Part shown: positions 1 through 12,060 of the stretch, piece after piece
How the letters are laid out: each line of letters opens with the position of its first letter
Numbering within the stretch: the first letter of the stretch is position 1
Assembly: GCA_037962975.1 (NCBI GenBank)
Contig: CM075674.1
Coordinates: forward strand, 38,826,501-38,890,500
DNA: 64,000 nucleotides
DNA from: Clitoria ternatea
Taxonomy: Eukaryota > Streptophyta > Magnoliopsida > Fabales > Fabaceae
Direction of reading: 5' to 3'
Made by a program: the position numbers and the translations under genes
Notes under the pieces: generated by a model
Databases searched by the model: none
What the model saw: the letters and a program-made list of their open reading frames with translations, nothing else
What the model was told of the DNA's origin: nothing

Positions 1-76
1 CAGTCATTGCTCTTCTAAGTAAACCCATGGCACCAGCAACATCGATAGCAAGAAGTTGAGTTCCTTGCCAGACATC
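1..76 (-). CDS. LETM1-like gene exon 16 (cut by window edge)
   Basis: Reads DVWQGTQLLAIDVAGAMGLL onward after acceptor AAACAG. This is the start of the most conserved, LETM1-related part of the family; the rest lies outside. Confidence 0.82.
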
Positions 77-3000
77 CTGTTTATTAAATAGTAGACTTCA
101 GATCTCAGACATTTATAAGAAATAATAGATAAGTTAATTTTAAATCTCAACAGGAGACATTGTCACTATAATCAGAGACAGCATACAAATACATATTATG
201 CCCACAATTTTCTGTCTCTACAGAAGACATGGAGCAGGGGGAAGCCGGCTTCATTTGATCAATGTGACGCAGATGAATTCACAAACCCAGTAAACCCAGA
301 CAATCTTGCCAAGAAAGAAAAGCCACAGACTAAATCATACCGTTCCTGTTTCTTTTAGTTTGCCAAGAGATTTCTCCAGGATATTTTCTTTCTTCTGAAC
401 CCTGGCCATCTGAACAACTCCAGCATCATCTCTATAATGGGTACCATCATCAATAACCAGTAAATCCTGTAAAAGTAATATACAATGCTCAATCTTAAAG
501 AGCGGAAGGAATATAAATATAAATGAAGCCAAAGTAGTCAATACCAAGGAACATGCAGGTCCAGTGAAAAACAGTAAAGTATATCAAAGGCTTCAAATTT
601 AAATTTTGATATCTCGTAGATGGCCTTTGTATCATCAGTTGATACAAAGAAAGACAAAGTGACTAATGGAGTGCAAGAAAGATGAATCAAAGTTGACAAA
701 AAAAATGATGAAAACAATTTTAACAAGTATCAAAACCAAATGTAAAAGATAGTTTCAAAAATCTATATGTGCTACTTTATAAATAGCTTTTCATCTGCAA
801 ACTGCAAGAAAACTTGTAAGCTAAAGCCTAATAAATCAGCACACAAGATGTTAGGATAGATTGACAAAAATAGAATTAGGAAGAGGCAGCAGTATAGGTA
901 GGATGATGAATAATGCATTTACTGAGATAATTTTTTGTATACAACATAAAATTATGTTATCAAATGTTTCAGACAAACTTCACTATTTTCTGATTGATAG
1001 GCGCTTCTTTGGACCCGTTCCTCAAGCTCTATCAGTTCATTTCGCAGAAGCTCAAAGCGGCGGATTTCATTGGGTTCTTGGTCCACAACCCCTACATTTG
1101 GTGCAGACTGTTCAACATTATTTCCCTTCAAGTAAGATAGCAAGTCCATGTTACTCAAGGCTCAACACAATTTAGAACAGACAATAATCTTGATATATTT
1201 ACAATCAAATCAAATCGAAGCACAGCACTAGTTCAAAAGAGGGTTTATTAGGTAGGCAACTCAAACAAAATAAATGATGTTAGCGACAGTCAACTCCTTT
1301 CATTAAGTATAAACAGTTGAGGTTTATAAATTCTTGAAAAAGGCCTTTTTGAGGTCACCGTTCACTTCTGTTGCAGCAATTTCTTAGTCAGTATCAGCAT
1401 TCAGTAACAACTCTCATGCATTCCACAACTGCTTATCTCAATCTTTAATGCATAATATGGCCTTTGCAAATTGATAACTTGAAGTGCCTGATTTGGCTGC
1501 CTATGCACAAAGGCGGGTTGACAAAGTGGCTGATCCTCATGAAGCTAAAGGCATGGTATATTACTAGATGCAGTGCCTGAACTGGCTGCCTAGCTGCAGA
1601 AGCAGGATGACAGAATGGCTTATTGCCTTGAGTGAGCTGAGACAGGTGGGTGGCACAGTAGCCATTTCTCTTTGATGTGGTGAAACAGCCATATAATGCT
1701 AGGCAAATTGAATCAATTATCCTCAGTTCTTTACCCAAACAGCTGGGCCAATATCCGATAGGAATCTAATCCAAAAGAGTTTCTCCTCCTCCCATCTTTC
1801 TAGAATAGTCACCTATATTAATTCACTGTGGTATTTATCACCTAAAATGATACTATACTCCAAATATAATGTCTATTGTGCCACCAATCAAACATTTTAA
1901 TTAGACAAATATTGCCATTTCAATGATTCAAAGGTGGTTATAATTGGATAAAATAACCCAACTACTAAAGAACATATAAGAATATAAAACAATTTCAACA
2001 AAAATCCTATGCTAATACATTATTCAATTCAACAAAGTAAAATCAAAATAAAAAAACATTTGAGTCATGTTCTAAATATGGAAAGGAAATTAACATCATG
2101 AAATTATAAGGACGACAACACGTACATAAGCATCCACATCAGATTCCTGGTCAGGCTTTCTGGTTACAGGACGTACAAAAATGCTCCAGAATCCTCGGGA
2201 TTTTTCAACATTTCTGGAAAAAAAAATGCATTTTAATGTAAATCTATAAAGAGAAAAAGAAACCCCCAAAAGAGAGGAGTAAGGCAACTTATTTTTTATC
2301 AGAAATCAGTAACTAGATATGAAAATAAGCAAGCCAACGTTTGTTGTAAAAAATTCATACCTTTTATCCACCCTTATATTGGCATTCTTTCTGTTTTTCC
2401 CTTTCATATACTCAACCTCTTCACCAACAGGTGCGTAGGTCTGATCATTATTAACCCCCTAAGTATAACAGAAAAATCATTGAGTACAAAACAGGGATTG
2501 TCAAAAACAAAACATGTAACTAGTATACAACTATACATAGGAGTCAAGCAAGACAGGATGAATAATTATGCAAACAAATGATAAAAATGAGTACAAGCCA
2601 GAGGCACAGTCAGAAGCAACCAGCATTAACCAGTAATAGAACCTTGGGACTATACCACAAAAGCTAACCCAATGTAGTTAGTTAGGGAGCCCAAGGCCTT
2701 ATAAACCCCACACCAGAATCCCAAACTTCCAATGTGAAACTCAAGTTAATTTCTGAAATGTTCCATGTGTATACCATATAAATACAAGCAAGATATACAC
2801 CAATATTACAGCTACAACAATATGTATATTTGGAGCTAGAAATCAGAAAGAAGATACCCATTTTCAGGGAAAACAGGCAAAAGACATCAACATAAAACTA
2901 AAAAAGGGACAGTAATGAAAGAGTAATAGCTTCAAGGTAGATATCAAGTATGATTGTTCCGGAGAATTGGTAAAGGAGGTCGTAATTAGAATGGGAGAGG

Positions 3001-6000
3001 AAGATGTACCTCTTGCAGAGAATCAGCTTTTGCTCTGAAAGATGCCTCCAGGAATTCAGCTTCTTTCCTTAGTTTTCGTATTTTTTCCAAGTCAGAACAG
3101 GCTGCTTTCAAATGCTCTTTTCCAGAGCTAGAGCTTGACACATGCAACTCTTGAAGCAACTTTTCGAGCCTTGTAACAGCTTCTTCAACACTTTTCAATG
3201 CCTAAAATTACATGCCAAAGATAAGGCATTAACAAGAATGAGATACATCAAAACAAAAGGTTTAGGAACACCATCTAAAGTATGAAGAATATTGGCATGC
3301 TGAGCAATGAATATTATGTAATCATACAACACTAAAATAGAAAGGATGAAAGCAGCCATACACTTTTTGTTGGGCTAATGTGACTAGGCATGCCACTGTG
3401 CCACAGGCATGCATAATAGGGCAAATGGAAAGACATAGATTGTAGTTAAAAACAAGGGGCCTAGACTGGACCATCTAGTTCAACTGGAAAACCAATAAAA
3501 TTGGTCTGACATCCAGTCCATTTAACCCAAAAAAAGAATCTAATTTTAAAACCCGTCAAAGACCAATCAAAATATTTTATTAACCAAATAAAGGCCTGAT
3601 GCGAAGTTACAAAGGTCGATGTATGAAGCACAGTTATGATATACATAATATAGGGGAAGGATCAACTTAATTCAAGAGTAGCCTCGCAAAGTTAGTCCCC
3701 TGAATAATTTCTTATAGCATACAAATCGATAAATCTATCTGTTGACAAATACAATAATAAGAACTCCAATTTTGACAGTTAAATTGACAAAATTCAAACG
3801 AGGTTATTTGATGGGGAAGCAAATGACTTCCAAATTTTATGAAATTTTGCATACTTCATTTACATAATAAGAGCTTCGATTTTGACAGTTAGATTGAAGA
3901 AATTCAATGTTTATAATAAGTTATAGGGTAACTTAAGCAAAAGTTACTTTGTGTTATTTCATGGCTTCTTCAGGTTACTCTGTATGGAACAAATAAAAAG
4001 ACCCGCCCCATCTTTTCCCTAATTACCACTGAAAACAGAAACAAATGTATGTATTCTACTCTTGCAGAGACAGATAAGTAAAATACAGGATCGCATATCC
4101 TCCAATTCCAACTATGAGTCGATGACAAAACAGATAAAACAAAACACAAATATATATGTGTATATATATATATGTGTGTGTGTATATATATATATATATG
4201 CACACATACATAATCACACATACAAAGGGCCTTTCGAATTTCTTAAAATATCCATCAAGAAAAACCCCAGCAAGGAAAGAAACATTTTTTTAATTGGAAT
4301 TGCACATTGTTTGAGTATATCCAGCAATGCAAAAGTTCCTTTTTTCTTGCAAGTTATGTTCTCATGTATAACCACAACACCGATTGATGGCAGAGGACTA
4401 TGGTCTAATACCATGTTGAGAAATGGAACTTCTAGAATTAGAAGAAATGAAACTCATGGTAGCTTTTATATGGTAATCAAAGCTTGATTGTGATCCTCTT
4501 TCATGGCTCCAGCAACTGCACTAGTGACTAGCGTAGACCTCCTCTGCTACAATCTGGTTGCAGGGCCTCTTACGTTTTCTCAAACCATTTCTTTCAATCT
4601 TAATGGCAAGAATTATTTGCTGTGGAAACAGCGAGAACCTGTGCTGAAAGATCATAAACTTCATTTCATTGCAAGTTCGAACATTCCTTTGAAATTTCTC
4701 ACGGAATGCAACCACAATGAAGGCCACATGAATGATGCTTATGCAGTCTGGGGAATAACATGATCAACTGCTTTTGGATTGGCTTCAATCATCTCTTTCC
4801 AGTTCCTTCTTACCAAGAGTTATTGGATGTGTGCATTCATGGCAGCTTTGGCGAAGATCTAGGTGCACTTTCATGCACAGAACAAAATGAAGGCTCTCCA
4901 GTTGCATCATGAACTTCAAAACACAAAGAAAGGATCTTGCACAATTTCCAAATATCATCTCCGCACCAAGGCAATCGTGGGTAGACCTACCATGAGTTCC
5001 TCTACAATGTCCTCGTCAAGCTCATTGCTCAAACCTGCCATTCACAATGTCACATTGCCTACACTAATATCCACACTCTCACCATATGCAGTTTGGCACA
5101 ATAGCGTTGGTCATCCACACTCAACTATTCTCAATCCACACAAATGTCACTTATAATAGGTGAGATAGCCAAATTGCTATGCATATTGCCTCAAACCCAT
5201 TGTTCCATGAGAGAAAGAAACATATTGAACTTGATTATCACTTTGCTAGAAAAAAGTTCATGTCCGGAGAAATATCCACTAGTTTCGTCAACTCCAATAA
5301 TCAACTAACAGATATATTCGCTAAGACACTAAGAGGCCTTGGATTAACTATATATGTAACAAATTTGGTGCATATAATCTATATGTCCTAACTTGAGGGG
5401 AGGTGTTGTAGAAATGAGTGACTATGATTGATTGATTGATTCTGTAAAATTATGTAATTAGCCTAAAATAGGGAAACCGTATGTTATTTATAATTATCAC
5501 TGTACCATTATAAATTCATTGTTCTGCTGTGTATTGAAACATAGAATTCATTCTATGTTCTTTCGTTTCTCTATCTCAACAATATCAAAATCAAGTTTTT
5601 ATAGTAGAACTAGAAACTGGGAATCAAACCTCATCAAAAGAACCTGACTCTTTTATGGTTGACTGAACAGCAGATCTATGCTTATGAACTGCTTTCTTTG
5701 CATCACCCTCCAATGTCTTATCCCTACATTACAAAAATAAAACACACAACTTTGAGAATAAGAAACTCCATAAAAATCAGCTTCATATCCCTGTAATTCT
5801 AGTAAATACTACAAAATCTAAATACAAAGTATGCATAAATAACTTTATTTTTGTACCACAATATGACCAACCCATATCCCTTATATAGGATTTTCTTTCA
5901 AACCTCAGCCCCCAAAAGGTTGGATATTTGCCATCCAAATCTTAATGGTAGGATAATGATATATCATGTGTGAAATCCATGGAGTCATCATATTAGGACT

Positions 6001-9000
6001 TACAAGATAAATGTAAATTATCTTGACCAACCTCTAAGTTCACTACCTAAGCAGATGTCTTGGACTTTCAAAAGATACAATAGAACAATTCTATGTTCCT
6101 GTTTGTTTTAAGTTAGTGATATAGACTCAAAAATTACACACACAAACTAGGTAATTTTATTTATAAATTTTCTGTATTAGAGCAGAAGAGGGAGGGGACT
6201 ACAACAGATACCAGACAACAAAATATCACAAGTCCCTCTCCCTCACAGAGAGTAACTTTTGTAAATACACAATAAAAGGCCTAAGCACTAATAGAGAGCC
6301 TTCCTCTCTCAATCACAAAATATCATATATTTCATATTTTAGAATATCCTATAGAGTTAGTTTCCTTATTCCTCACTATCTCTTCATATTGATTTTCATA
6401 TTTCCTTACCCTACCATGATTTTCTTCCTAGATTAGATAATATTATAATTATGATATGATTAATATAGATTAGATAAGATTATAATTATAATATCAATTC
6501 ATTAATTCATTCACTTTTATCCCGTTTCCTCCCTAGACACCTAAAGCCCCATAATTTGAACAGAATGCCAAAAGCAATATAAATGATTCATAGCTTACTT
6601 AATCATCCCAACTTCTTCCATGCACTCCATCAACTTCTTGTGCCTAAAATTAAAGAAGAAACATATGAGAAATTATAAAAATGAGAAGTTGGTATTTTGT
6701 CATACCAAAAATAAGCCTTGTTCCAATTACCCTGTTGACAGAAACTCAGCGGCTTTCACATTTGAAGGGCTCTCAAGCCATGTACTATATTTAATAAAGC
6801 TCTGCATCCAATGAGAGCAAACATCAAAAGCCTGGGGCACTGCTTCCGCATTTGGAGGACCTTCTTGTTTACTTCTATGCGTATGAGACTGTTTCGTAGT
6901 GCTGGTGATTCCCGGATAAAAAGGAAGCCAATCCAGCTCTTCACAAACTACCTGTGCAATTAATGGGCTTTTACCAGTTAAAACACCTTAACGGATAAGC
7001 ATATCTGACAAATGTAATGAACATTAAAACTAACCTCCACATATAATTGATATGAACTAATGGATGAGAGCTGAGGGTAGTACAAGACACTTCCTCCAAT
7101 AAGATACCTGTGCCAAATAGTCATATAATTAAGCAAATGCACAAATATTCATAAAAGTAAAAATAAAGTTAAATATAAAGGTGTTTCGAGTTTGAATTTT
7201 TTGCAAAAGGACACGAGATACTATTACAGTGATATTGTTTGTGTAGAGTCACTGACCTAACACACCTATACATACATTAGTTATATAGGTCGAGCACTAG
7301 CATAGTACAGCTAACAAAAGCCCAGCCTAAAACCACTAACATGAAAAGACTTCTAAAATAGAAAGAAACATAATATTTTAACAATAGGAATAACATATCA
7401 AAGAAGTTGTACCTGAGGAAATCTTCAATTGGATCATCTAGAGTTTCAAAACCATTAGTCAAAAGAAATGACCGCGTACTTCTGCCTAAAGCAATAAAGA
7501 ACCCAAAAACAGCCAAATCCTTCTCCAAGACCTGCACTATGCTAACTTTCAATTTAAGTTTTTGGTTATAATAAAACACATAATAGAAGCAGATTTAGCT
7601 CTACTATACTCAATTAAACTCATCTCTTCATTCTTTTTATTTTATCTACAGAAAGTTCTTTCTCTTGAAATTTTTGTTGATTATGTGATTGATTCTAACT
7701 GATATATCTTTTTTCTTTCTATGTTTCCTAGTTACCGTATTTAGGGGAGATTGTTGTCATATCTTACATTTAGGGATTGATTTCCTTTTTTCTGTATACC
7801 ATGTATGATTATATATCTAATATATATTTGTAGGTTACCGAGCTTTTCTCATTAATCAATAATAGAAAATCAGTTTTGTTTGTCTCTCCGTCATTCAAAT
7901 CTTTTTAATGAAAAGAAAAATTAACTCGATTTTGAAGTATATTATTTCAGTGAGAAAAAAATTTATTACACATTATGATATACTTCCCATGGTGGGAAAT
8001 GCTTGGCTTTATGGTTTCCGTTGCTGTTGTCATTATCAATTTTTATCATACATATTATGAAATACTACTGTTCAAAAGCCCACTTAAAGGAAACAAATTT
8101 CAAGAATAAGGCAATAAGCATATGAATTGCAGATGTCAATACAATTAAATGGAAGTCATGAACAAAATAATATTAATCAATAAGAACATTTCTGAAATAG
8201 TAAATTTCAAGCATAACATAGGTTTCACAAAGGTAGTTCAATAGTAACTGTAGTCATTTCCACCGAGTATATATTTCTAGACACCTCATCCAGCACATTA
8301 CCTCTCTAGAGGGGTCAAAACCAAGCTTTCTTCAAATATTAAACATAGCTAACCTCAATACTTTCAGATGTTGTCAGTCTTGACCAAATTTTCTCCTTAT
8401 CAATAGCTTGCTGAAGCTGCCTCTGAGCAAGATTTACCCAGAAAATAACCTCTTCTGAACCCCACTTCTCTTTGGCTCTACAAGCTGCAGCTCGAGGACC
8501 AAAATGTACAAGAAATTCTCTGTGCAGACCAATATTCTTTATAGAATTATATGCTTGACTTACAGGAATTAAACCAACTAGCATGTCCATCAAACTACCA
8601 GTTATCTCTGTAGTCATTGAAAAGAATTGTGAGCAAGAAACTCTTGACGGGCCGAGTTTAGCAATTGCAGAAATGCATGTTAGCGCAAGCAGAAGTGATA
8701 CATCATTTGAACTGTTTGAACCCAATCCCATATTTTTCCCAGATCTGGAATTCAGTTAAAAGGTCATTTATGCATTGTATATTGTATATAAATATAATAA
8801 TATGAAGGAACAAGAACTGAGAAGAAAAACTAAATATCTCATTTTATAGATGAAGTAAGATAAAACATACAAAGCACTGGCAGCAGTAAAGCGTCCATCC
8901 CCTTCTAACTTGCTGACAAAGGATGTCACTACAGCTGGAACTTGTTCAGACCAAAACCATTCATATGCTTCAGGCTGTTTGGCTGATAATTGTTCTCTAA

Positions 9001-11868
9001 TTAAACTCTCCAAGGGAGCAGATAGCCTCAGCAAACTGGATCAATGCAACATTTGCACAAATGTTAGGCCCGAAACAACAAGGGAGTAGCATAAAATATT
9101 AAAACATAACATATAAAGATAAGGGGGGGGATAACCATAAAACACTGTAAGAACAGTGCATCAAAAATTGTAAGTCTGCCAAAGCAGTTTAGATTCCAGG
9201 GGCTAGAAAATTAAATTTATGTTCAAAATCAGTAATTCAGTATGTTTGAAATAAAAGTTCCAAGGTACAACCCATGTTGGTTCTCATAGGAACTGGATCC
9301 AGACATCACTTTTGAACTGTATGGGTTACAGTCAATAATGGCTAATCCTAGCACATATTTTTCATGTTTTGCTTAAATACGAAAAAATTGTTGTAAAGGG
9401 GAAAAGCATCTGCAGCTAAAAATTAACGGCAGAGGATCCTGTTCCACTCATAACATTCCATAAATTTTGGCTTTCATCAGGGAAACAAAGAATATATATT
9501 TTGAACTTCAAAATTTGACATTAAGATGTGAAATAGCCACAGAAAACACGATTATACAAAATATAAAACAACATAACTACTTATCTTATGAAATATTTAT
9601 AGTACATCTCTTACAACTCACAAATTCAAGCATAAATTTCTATTTACATCTGATCAATAAGTTTTCCATGTTTTTCTTTTTAAGTTTAATGCAAAGAAAC
9701 AGATAAAATTGAACCAAAATTCAAAGCAACAAGCTACCTCCTCTGAACAAATACATTGACATTTCTGTCTCTACCATCACTTCGAGATGAAATTTCACTT
9801 GCGGCATGCAATAAGGAGTACACAGCAGCCTGATAGAATTTATGAAAACAGTTTCTTAGTTCGTCATACATTTTGAGAATTTGGAATCAATGAGTTCAAG
9901 TGACTTATGAGTAAAAACCAATCAGATTGTAACAGTTCTTGTAGGAGAGGAAACATTATGCTGATGCATTTATGATGAAGCATAAATACAACAGAAATAT
10001 ATAATAGTCATAATAAAGGCTTTCTTAAGAGCTATGGAAAAATTTAAATAACTGGGGAAATGGAATAAGTCAATAAGTAAAACGAATTGACTTGTTTATA
10101 ATTCCTCCTGCAGTTACATGCTTGGAAGAATCATATCATACCATTGAATCTCTACTGGATTGGCCTAGGAGGAGGACAGAACTGCAGTTGTGATAATTCA
10201 TTTCAATAACAAGTAGTGGTGTTTGTACCGTACTAATGCTTTTAATAGTTGGCAGAAAAGAAAGATAAAAAAGCTGAATATACTAGTGTTTTCCATATTA
10301 TACACACTGTATATATCCGTTCTGCAGCTGAATGAAGCAGACAATTTTAAGTTATTAAAAATGAATTAGTATTAATAATAAGATGCTCGCGACACTGGAT
10401 ATAGCCCAATGGTTATGATTAATCATATGCTCTATGAACTCTGATATCAACGTGACTCCCAAGTACATATCCAAAAATGGAAAGCTTCTTCTAATAACCA
10501 TAATTGAGATTGCTTATTGCCATATGTTGGTGCATATTTTTGTCAGAAAATCAAAAAGGGCATGCAAAATAAAAACTCTAGTCACGCTTCTTCCCTTCAC
10601 AATTCATCTAGTATGTATTTGTCTAATAAGCTCAAGTGAGTATTTGAATAACATGCTATCACAAAGGTTCACTATCAAAAATTCATATTCATAAACGCAT
10701 GCCATATTTTACCCATGGGATGTCCAAATAATACTATCTAATCAAAGTGACACTAATATCTGACAAGGCAGTGTCATACCTGAGAGGCTAGTGCCTTCAC
10801 CCACGCACGTTGGTCTACCCCAATCCAGGCTGTTGAAAACCAGGACATCCGTGAGTATGATTTATGTTCTTTAACTGCCAGTTCAAAAACCCTGGCTGCA
10901 TCATATAAAGCTTGGACAAGTCCATCACAAAACTCTTCATCTCCTAGTGACCTATTCAATTTCACCCTCATGTTTTCAAGGTCCGTACTCGTGCTACCTT
11001 GGAGACTCCCATTGAAAGTCACACCATCATCAGAGGTTGCAAATGGCAACATATGCGCCCTTCTTCTAGGTTCAGAAAACATCAAATAGCATTTTCTATA
11101 TCCCACCAAACCATAATCTCCGCTCAATAAAAATTCACGTCGTATGAGGCATCCTTTTCTTGAACTACCCCATTTACTTAATAACAGGCAATGCAAGTCC
11201 GACACTTTTCTCCCAGCATAAGGGGAACCATTCGAAAGCCAACAATTGGAAGAACTGCCAATCGATATGAACTAGAAAGAATCAGAAACAGTTCACGCAC
11301 ACAAAGAACTCAGTTCAAAGGAATGCAATAAATACAAAATCAAACAGCACTAGTTCGACAATACTAACACGCTATTTCTTACTGTGATGCAGCAACCTAT
11401 ATTACAAGTTAACAAGCTACTCTGTTAAACCAAAACACATTCTTGAACATTATAACCTCTCAAACTAAATAAAACCACGTATCCATACGATTATCACCCA
11501 AACAACTTGCAAGAAAACCACGCATCTTATTAAGTCATAATTATTTCACATCTTTCTTCCGCGATTACAATGATTTGAAAACGCACATTTCAATGCAGCA
11601 AAAAGGCAATAACATCAAAATAGGGAAAAGAAAACTGAAAGGAAAGTATCGAATTACAATACCACAACAAATTTGCTCTACCAGTTCCTGCGAGCGCTAA
11701 ATTACAAAGGAAAGTTTCGAATTCAATCCTAATCTACTTGGAAACCTAGCTGCCTCTATACTCACTAAGCGAAAAGGAATTCGTAACCAACGCGAGACAA
11801 GCAAAAAGAGAAAAAATCGATCACCTAAACGCGAGAAAGTTGCTGCTGCAGTGCAATTTAAATGCCAT
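1..11868 (-). CDS. LETM1-like protein gene (16 exons in window, 3' end outside)
   Basis: Exons reconstructed by hand from homologous-looking reading frames and GT/AG borders: 11868-11825, 11254-10780, 9829-9738, 9035-8871, 8744-8354, 7531-7413, 7107-7035, 6951-6731, 6643-6599, 5723-5630, 3201-3010, 2458-2361, 2213-2126, 1125-979, 466-341, 76-1. Every junction keeps phase, giving 790 codons to the end of exon 15 without a stop. Features seen: a long helical N-terminal region, a coiled-coil-like stretch (about residues 574-637), a charged stretch with RRFELLRNELIELEERVQ, then the start of the LETM1-like segment (DVWQGTQLLAIDV..GLLRR). From memory this matches the plant LETM1-like family (Arabidopsis At3g11560/At5g06220 type), presumed organellar; the exact biochemical role is not known to me. 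No premature stops or frameshifts, so the gene looks functional. Family assignment from memory, not a search. Confidence 0.82.
341..466 (-). CDS. LETM1-like gene exon 15
   Basis: 126 bases, 42 codons, reading DLLVIDDGTHYRDD onward; acceptor TTTACAG, donor ACG|GTATGA. Confidence 0.8.
979..1125 (-). CDS. LETM1-like gene exon 14
   Basis: 147 bases, 49 codons, containing RRFELLRNELIELEERVQRS. The acceptor CTTGAAG|GG was chosen because it is in phase with exon 13; upstream AGs are out of phase. Donor GAA|GTTTGT. Confidence 0.74.
1485..1630. repeat. Direct repeat of about 50 bp within intron 14-13
   Basis: A unit starting GTGCCTGA(T/A)(T/C)TGGCTGCC occurs at about 1,485-1,535 and again at about 1,575-1,628, with around 75% identity by eye. 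It lies between exons 14 and 13 of the LETM1-like gene. Confidence 0.5.
2126..2213 (-). CDS. LETM1-like gene exon 13
   Basis: Reads NVEKSRGFWSIFVRPVTRKP onward to SDVDAY; acceptor TTTCCAG, donor TAT|GTACGT, ending in phase 0. Confidence 0.78.
2361..2458 (-). CDS. LETM1-like gene exon 12
   Basis: Reads GVNNDQTYAPVGEEVEYMKG onward, basic at its end; acceptor TACTTAG, donor AG|GTATGA. Confidence 0.76.
3010..3201 (-). CDS. LETM1-like gene exon 11 (coiled coil)
   Basis: 192 bases, 64 codons, reading ALKSVEEAVTRLEKLLQELH onward. Heptad-like leucine spacing and high E/K content suggest a coiled coil. Acceptor AATTTTAG, donor GAG|GTACAT. Confidence 0.82.
4142..4212. repeat. (TA)n/(TG)n microsatellite
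   Basis: Alternating TA and TG dinucleotide runs in the large intron between exons 11 and 10. Apparent open frames here are repeat artefacts. Confidence 0.85.
4471..5581 (+). mobile_element. Internally deleted Ty1/copia remnant with 3' LTR
   Basis: From left to right: a degraded primer-binding-like TGGTAATCAAAGC at 4,471; a gag start at 4,503 with LNGKNYLLWKQ, typical of copia gag N-termini; broken peptide pieces to about 5,150; the RNase H C-terminal end (HIASNPLFHERKKHIELDYH, then QLTDIFAKTL) at 5,179-5,340; a purine-rich AACTTGAGGGGAG tract; and a 178-bp 3' LTR (TGTTGTAG...TCTCAACA, 5,404-5,581). Protease, integrase and most of RT are gone, and no 5' LTR was found. It sits in the intron between exons 11 and 10, in antisense orientation to the gene. 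Confidence 0.75.
5404..5581 (+). repeat. 3' LTR of the copia remnant
   Basis: Begins TGTTGTAG right after a polypurine-like tract and ends CTCAACA, the short inverted ends expected of a copia LTR. Confidence 0.65.
5630..5723 (-). CDS. LETM1-like gene exon 10
   Basis: Reads DKTLEGDAKKAVHKHRSAVQ onward; acceptor AATGTAG, donor GAG|GTTTGA; 94 bases. It lies next to the intron that holds the copia remnant. Confidence 0.78.
6420..6505. repeat. Short AT-rich tandem duplication
   Basis: GATTAGATAA...TTATAATTAT occurs twice with about 38 bases spacing within the intron between exons 10 and 9. Confidence 0.45.
6599..6643 (-). CDS. LETM1-like gene exon 9 (45 bases)
   Basis: Small exon reading HKKLMECMEEVGMI between acceptor ATTTTAG and donor AA|GTAAGC. 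Found because it links exon 8 and exon 10 in phase. Confidence 0.75.
   Translation of the reverse strand, partial: AQEVDGVHGRSWDD
6731..6951 (-). CDS. LETM1-like gene exon 8
   Basis: Reads VVCEELDWLPFYPG onward for 73 codons to AAEFLSTG. Acceptor TTGCACAG, donor GG|GTAATT. Confidence 0.8.
7035..7107 (-). CDS. LETM1-like gene exon 7
   Basis: Short exon reading YLIGGSVLYYPQLSSISSYQ onward; acceptor GGCACAG, donor GAG|GTTAGT; 73 bases, too short to show up as a long open frame. Confidence 0.78.
7413..7531 (-). CDS. LETM1-like gene exon 6
   Basis: Reads VLEKDLAVFGFFIALGRSTR onward; acceptor GTGCAG, donor AG|GTACAA; 119 bases. Confidence 0.8.
8354..8744 (-). CDS. LETM1-like gene exon 5
   Basis: 391-base exon, the second longest. 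Acceptor ATTCCAG, donor GAG|GTTAGC. Encodes 130 codons ending KIWSRLTTSESIE; largely helical, alanine- and leucine-rich, with no obvious catalytic motif. Confidence 0.82.
8871..9035 (-). CDS. LETM1-like gene exon 4
   Basis: Reads SLLRLSAPLESLIREQL onward, 165 bases, with acceptor GATCCAG and donor TT|GTATGT. Joins exons 3 and 5 in phase. Confidence 0.8.
9738..9829 (-). CDS. LETM1-like gene exon 3
   Basis: Reads AAVYSLLHAASEISSRSDGR onward between acceptor TATCAG and donor AG|GTAGCT; 92 bases, ends in phase 2. In frame with exons 2 and 4. Confidence 0.78.
10780..11254 (-). CDS. LETM1-like gene exon 2
   Basis: Acceptor ATTGGCAG before 11254 and donor CAG|GTATGA after 10780. The 475-base exon holds 158 codons after completing the exon 1 serine. 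The open frame also extends upstream to an in-frame TAG inside the intron, so an alternative acceptor at 11272 is possible but would break the phase with exon 1. Confidence 0.78.
11825..11868 (-). CDS. LETM1-like gene exon 1 (start codon)
   Basis: ATG at 11868-11866 opens 14 codons (MAFKLHCSSNFLAF) plus two bases, then a GT donor (GTGATC). The leftover AG joins the first T of exon 2 to make a serine codon, which is why this start and splice pair were chosen. A pyrimidine-rich leader lies upstream. Confidence 0.7.
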
Positions 11869-12060
11869 GTAGTGTGGATGCAGAATTCCCAGAGAGAAAC
11901 TGAGCTTCCGAGATAGAGAGGGAGAGAAGAGTGAAATCTTGTTGCGTGCCCAAACAGACAGGGAAAGAAAGAGAGAGAGAGAGAGAGGGAAGTGCTAACG
12001 TGGCACGAATGGTAGCTTTATCTGAATACGTGGAGAACCCATAGATCACACACCATTTGT
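11869..12060 (-). promoter_or_regulatory. 5' leader and proximal promoter of the LETM1-like gene
   Basis: Read on the minus strand, the 190 bases before the ATG are strongly pyrimidine-rich and include an uninterrupted CT tract (GA on the plus strand, about 11,969-11,988). CT/GA tracts close to the start are common in plant leaders and core promoters. No convincing TATA box was seen, so the transcription start is not fixed. Confidence 0.5.

Noticed and set aside
3970..4221. Frame with repeated Ile/Tyr/His
   Set aside because: Translation of the TA/TG microsatellite.
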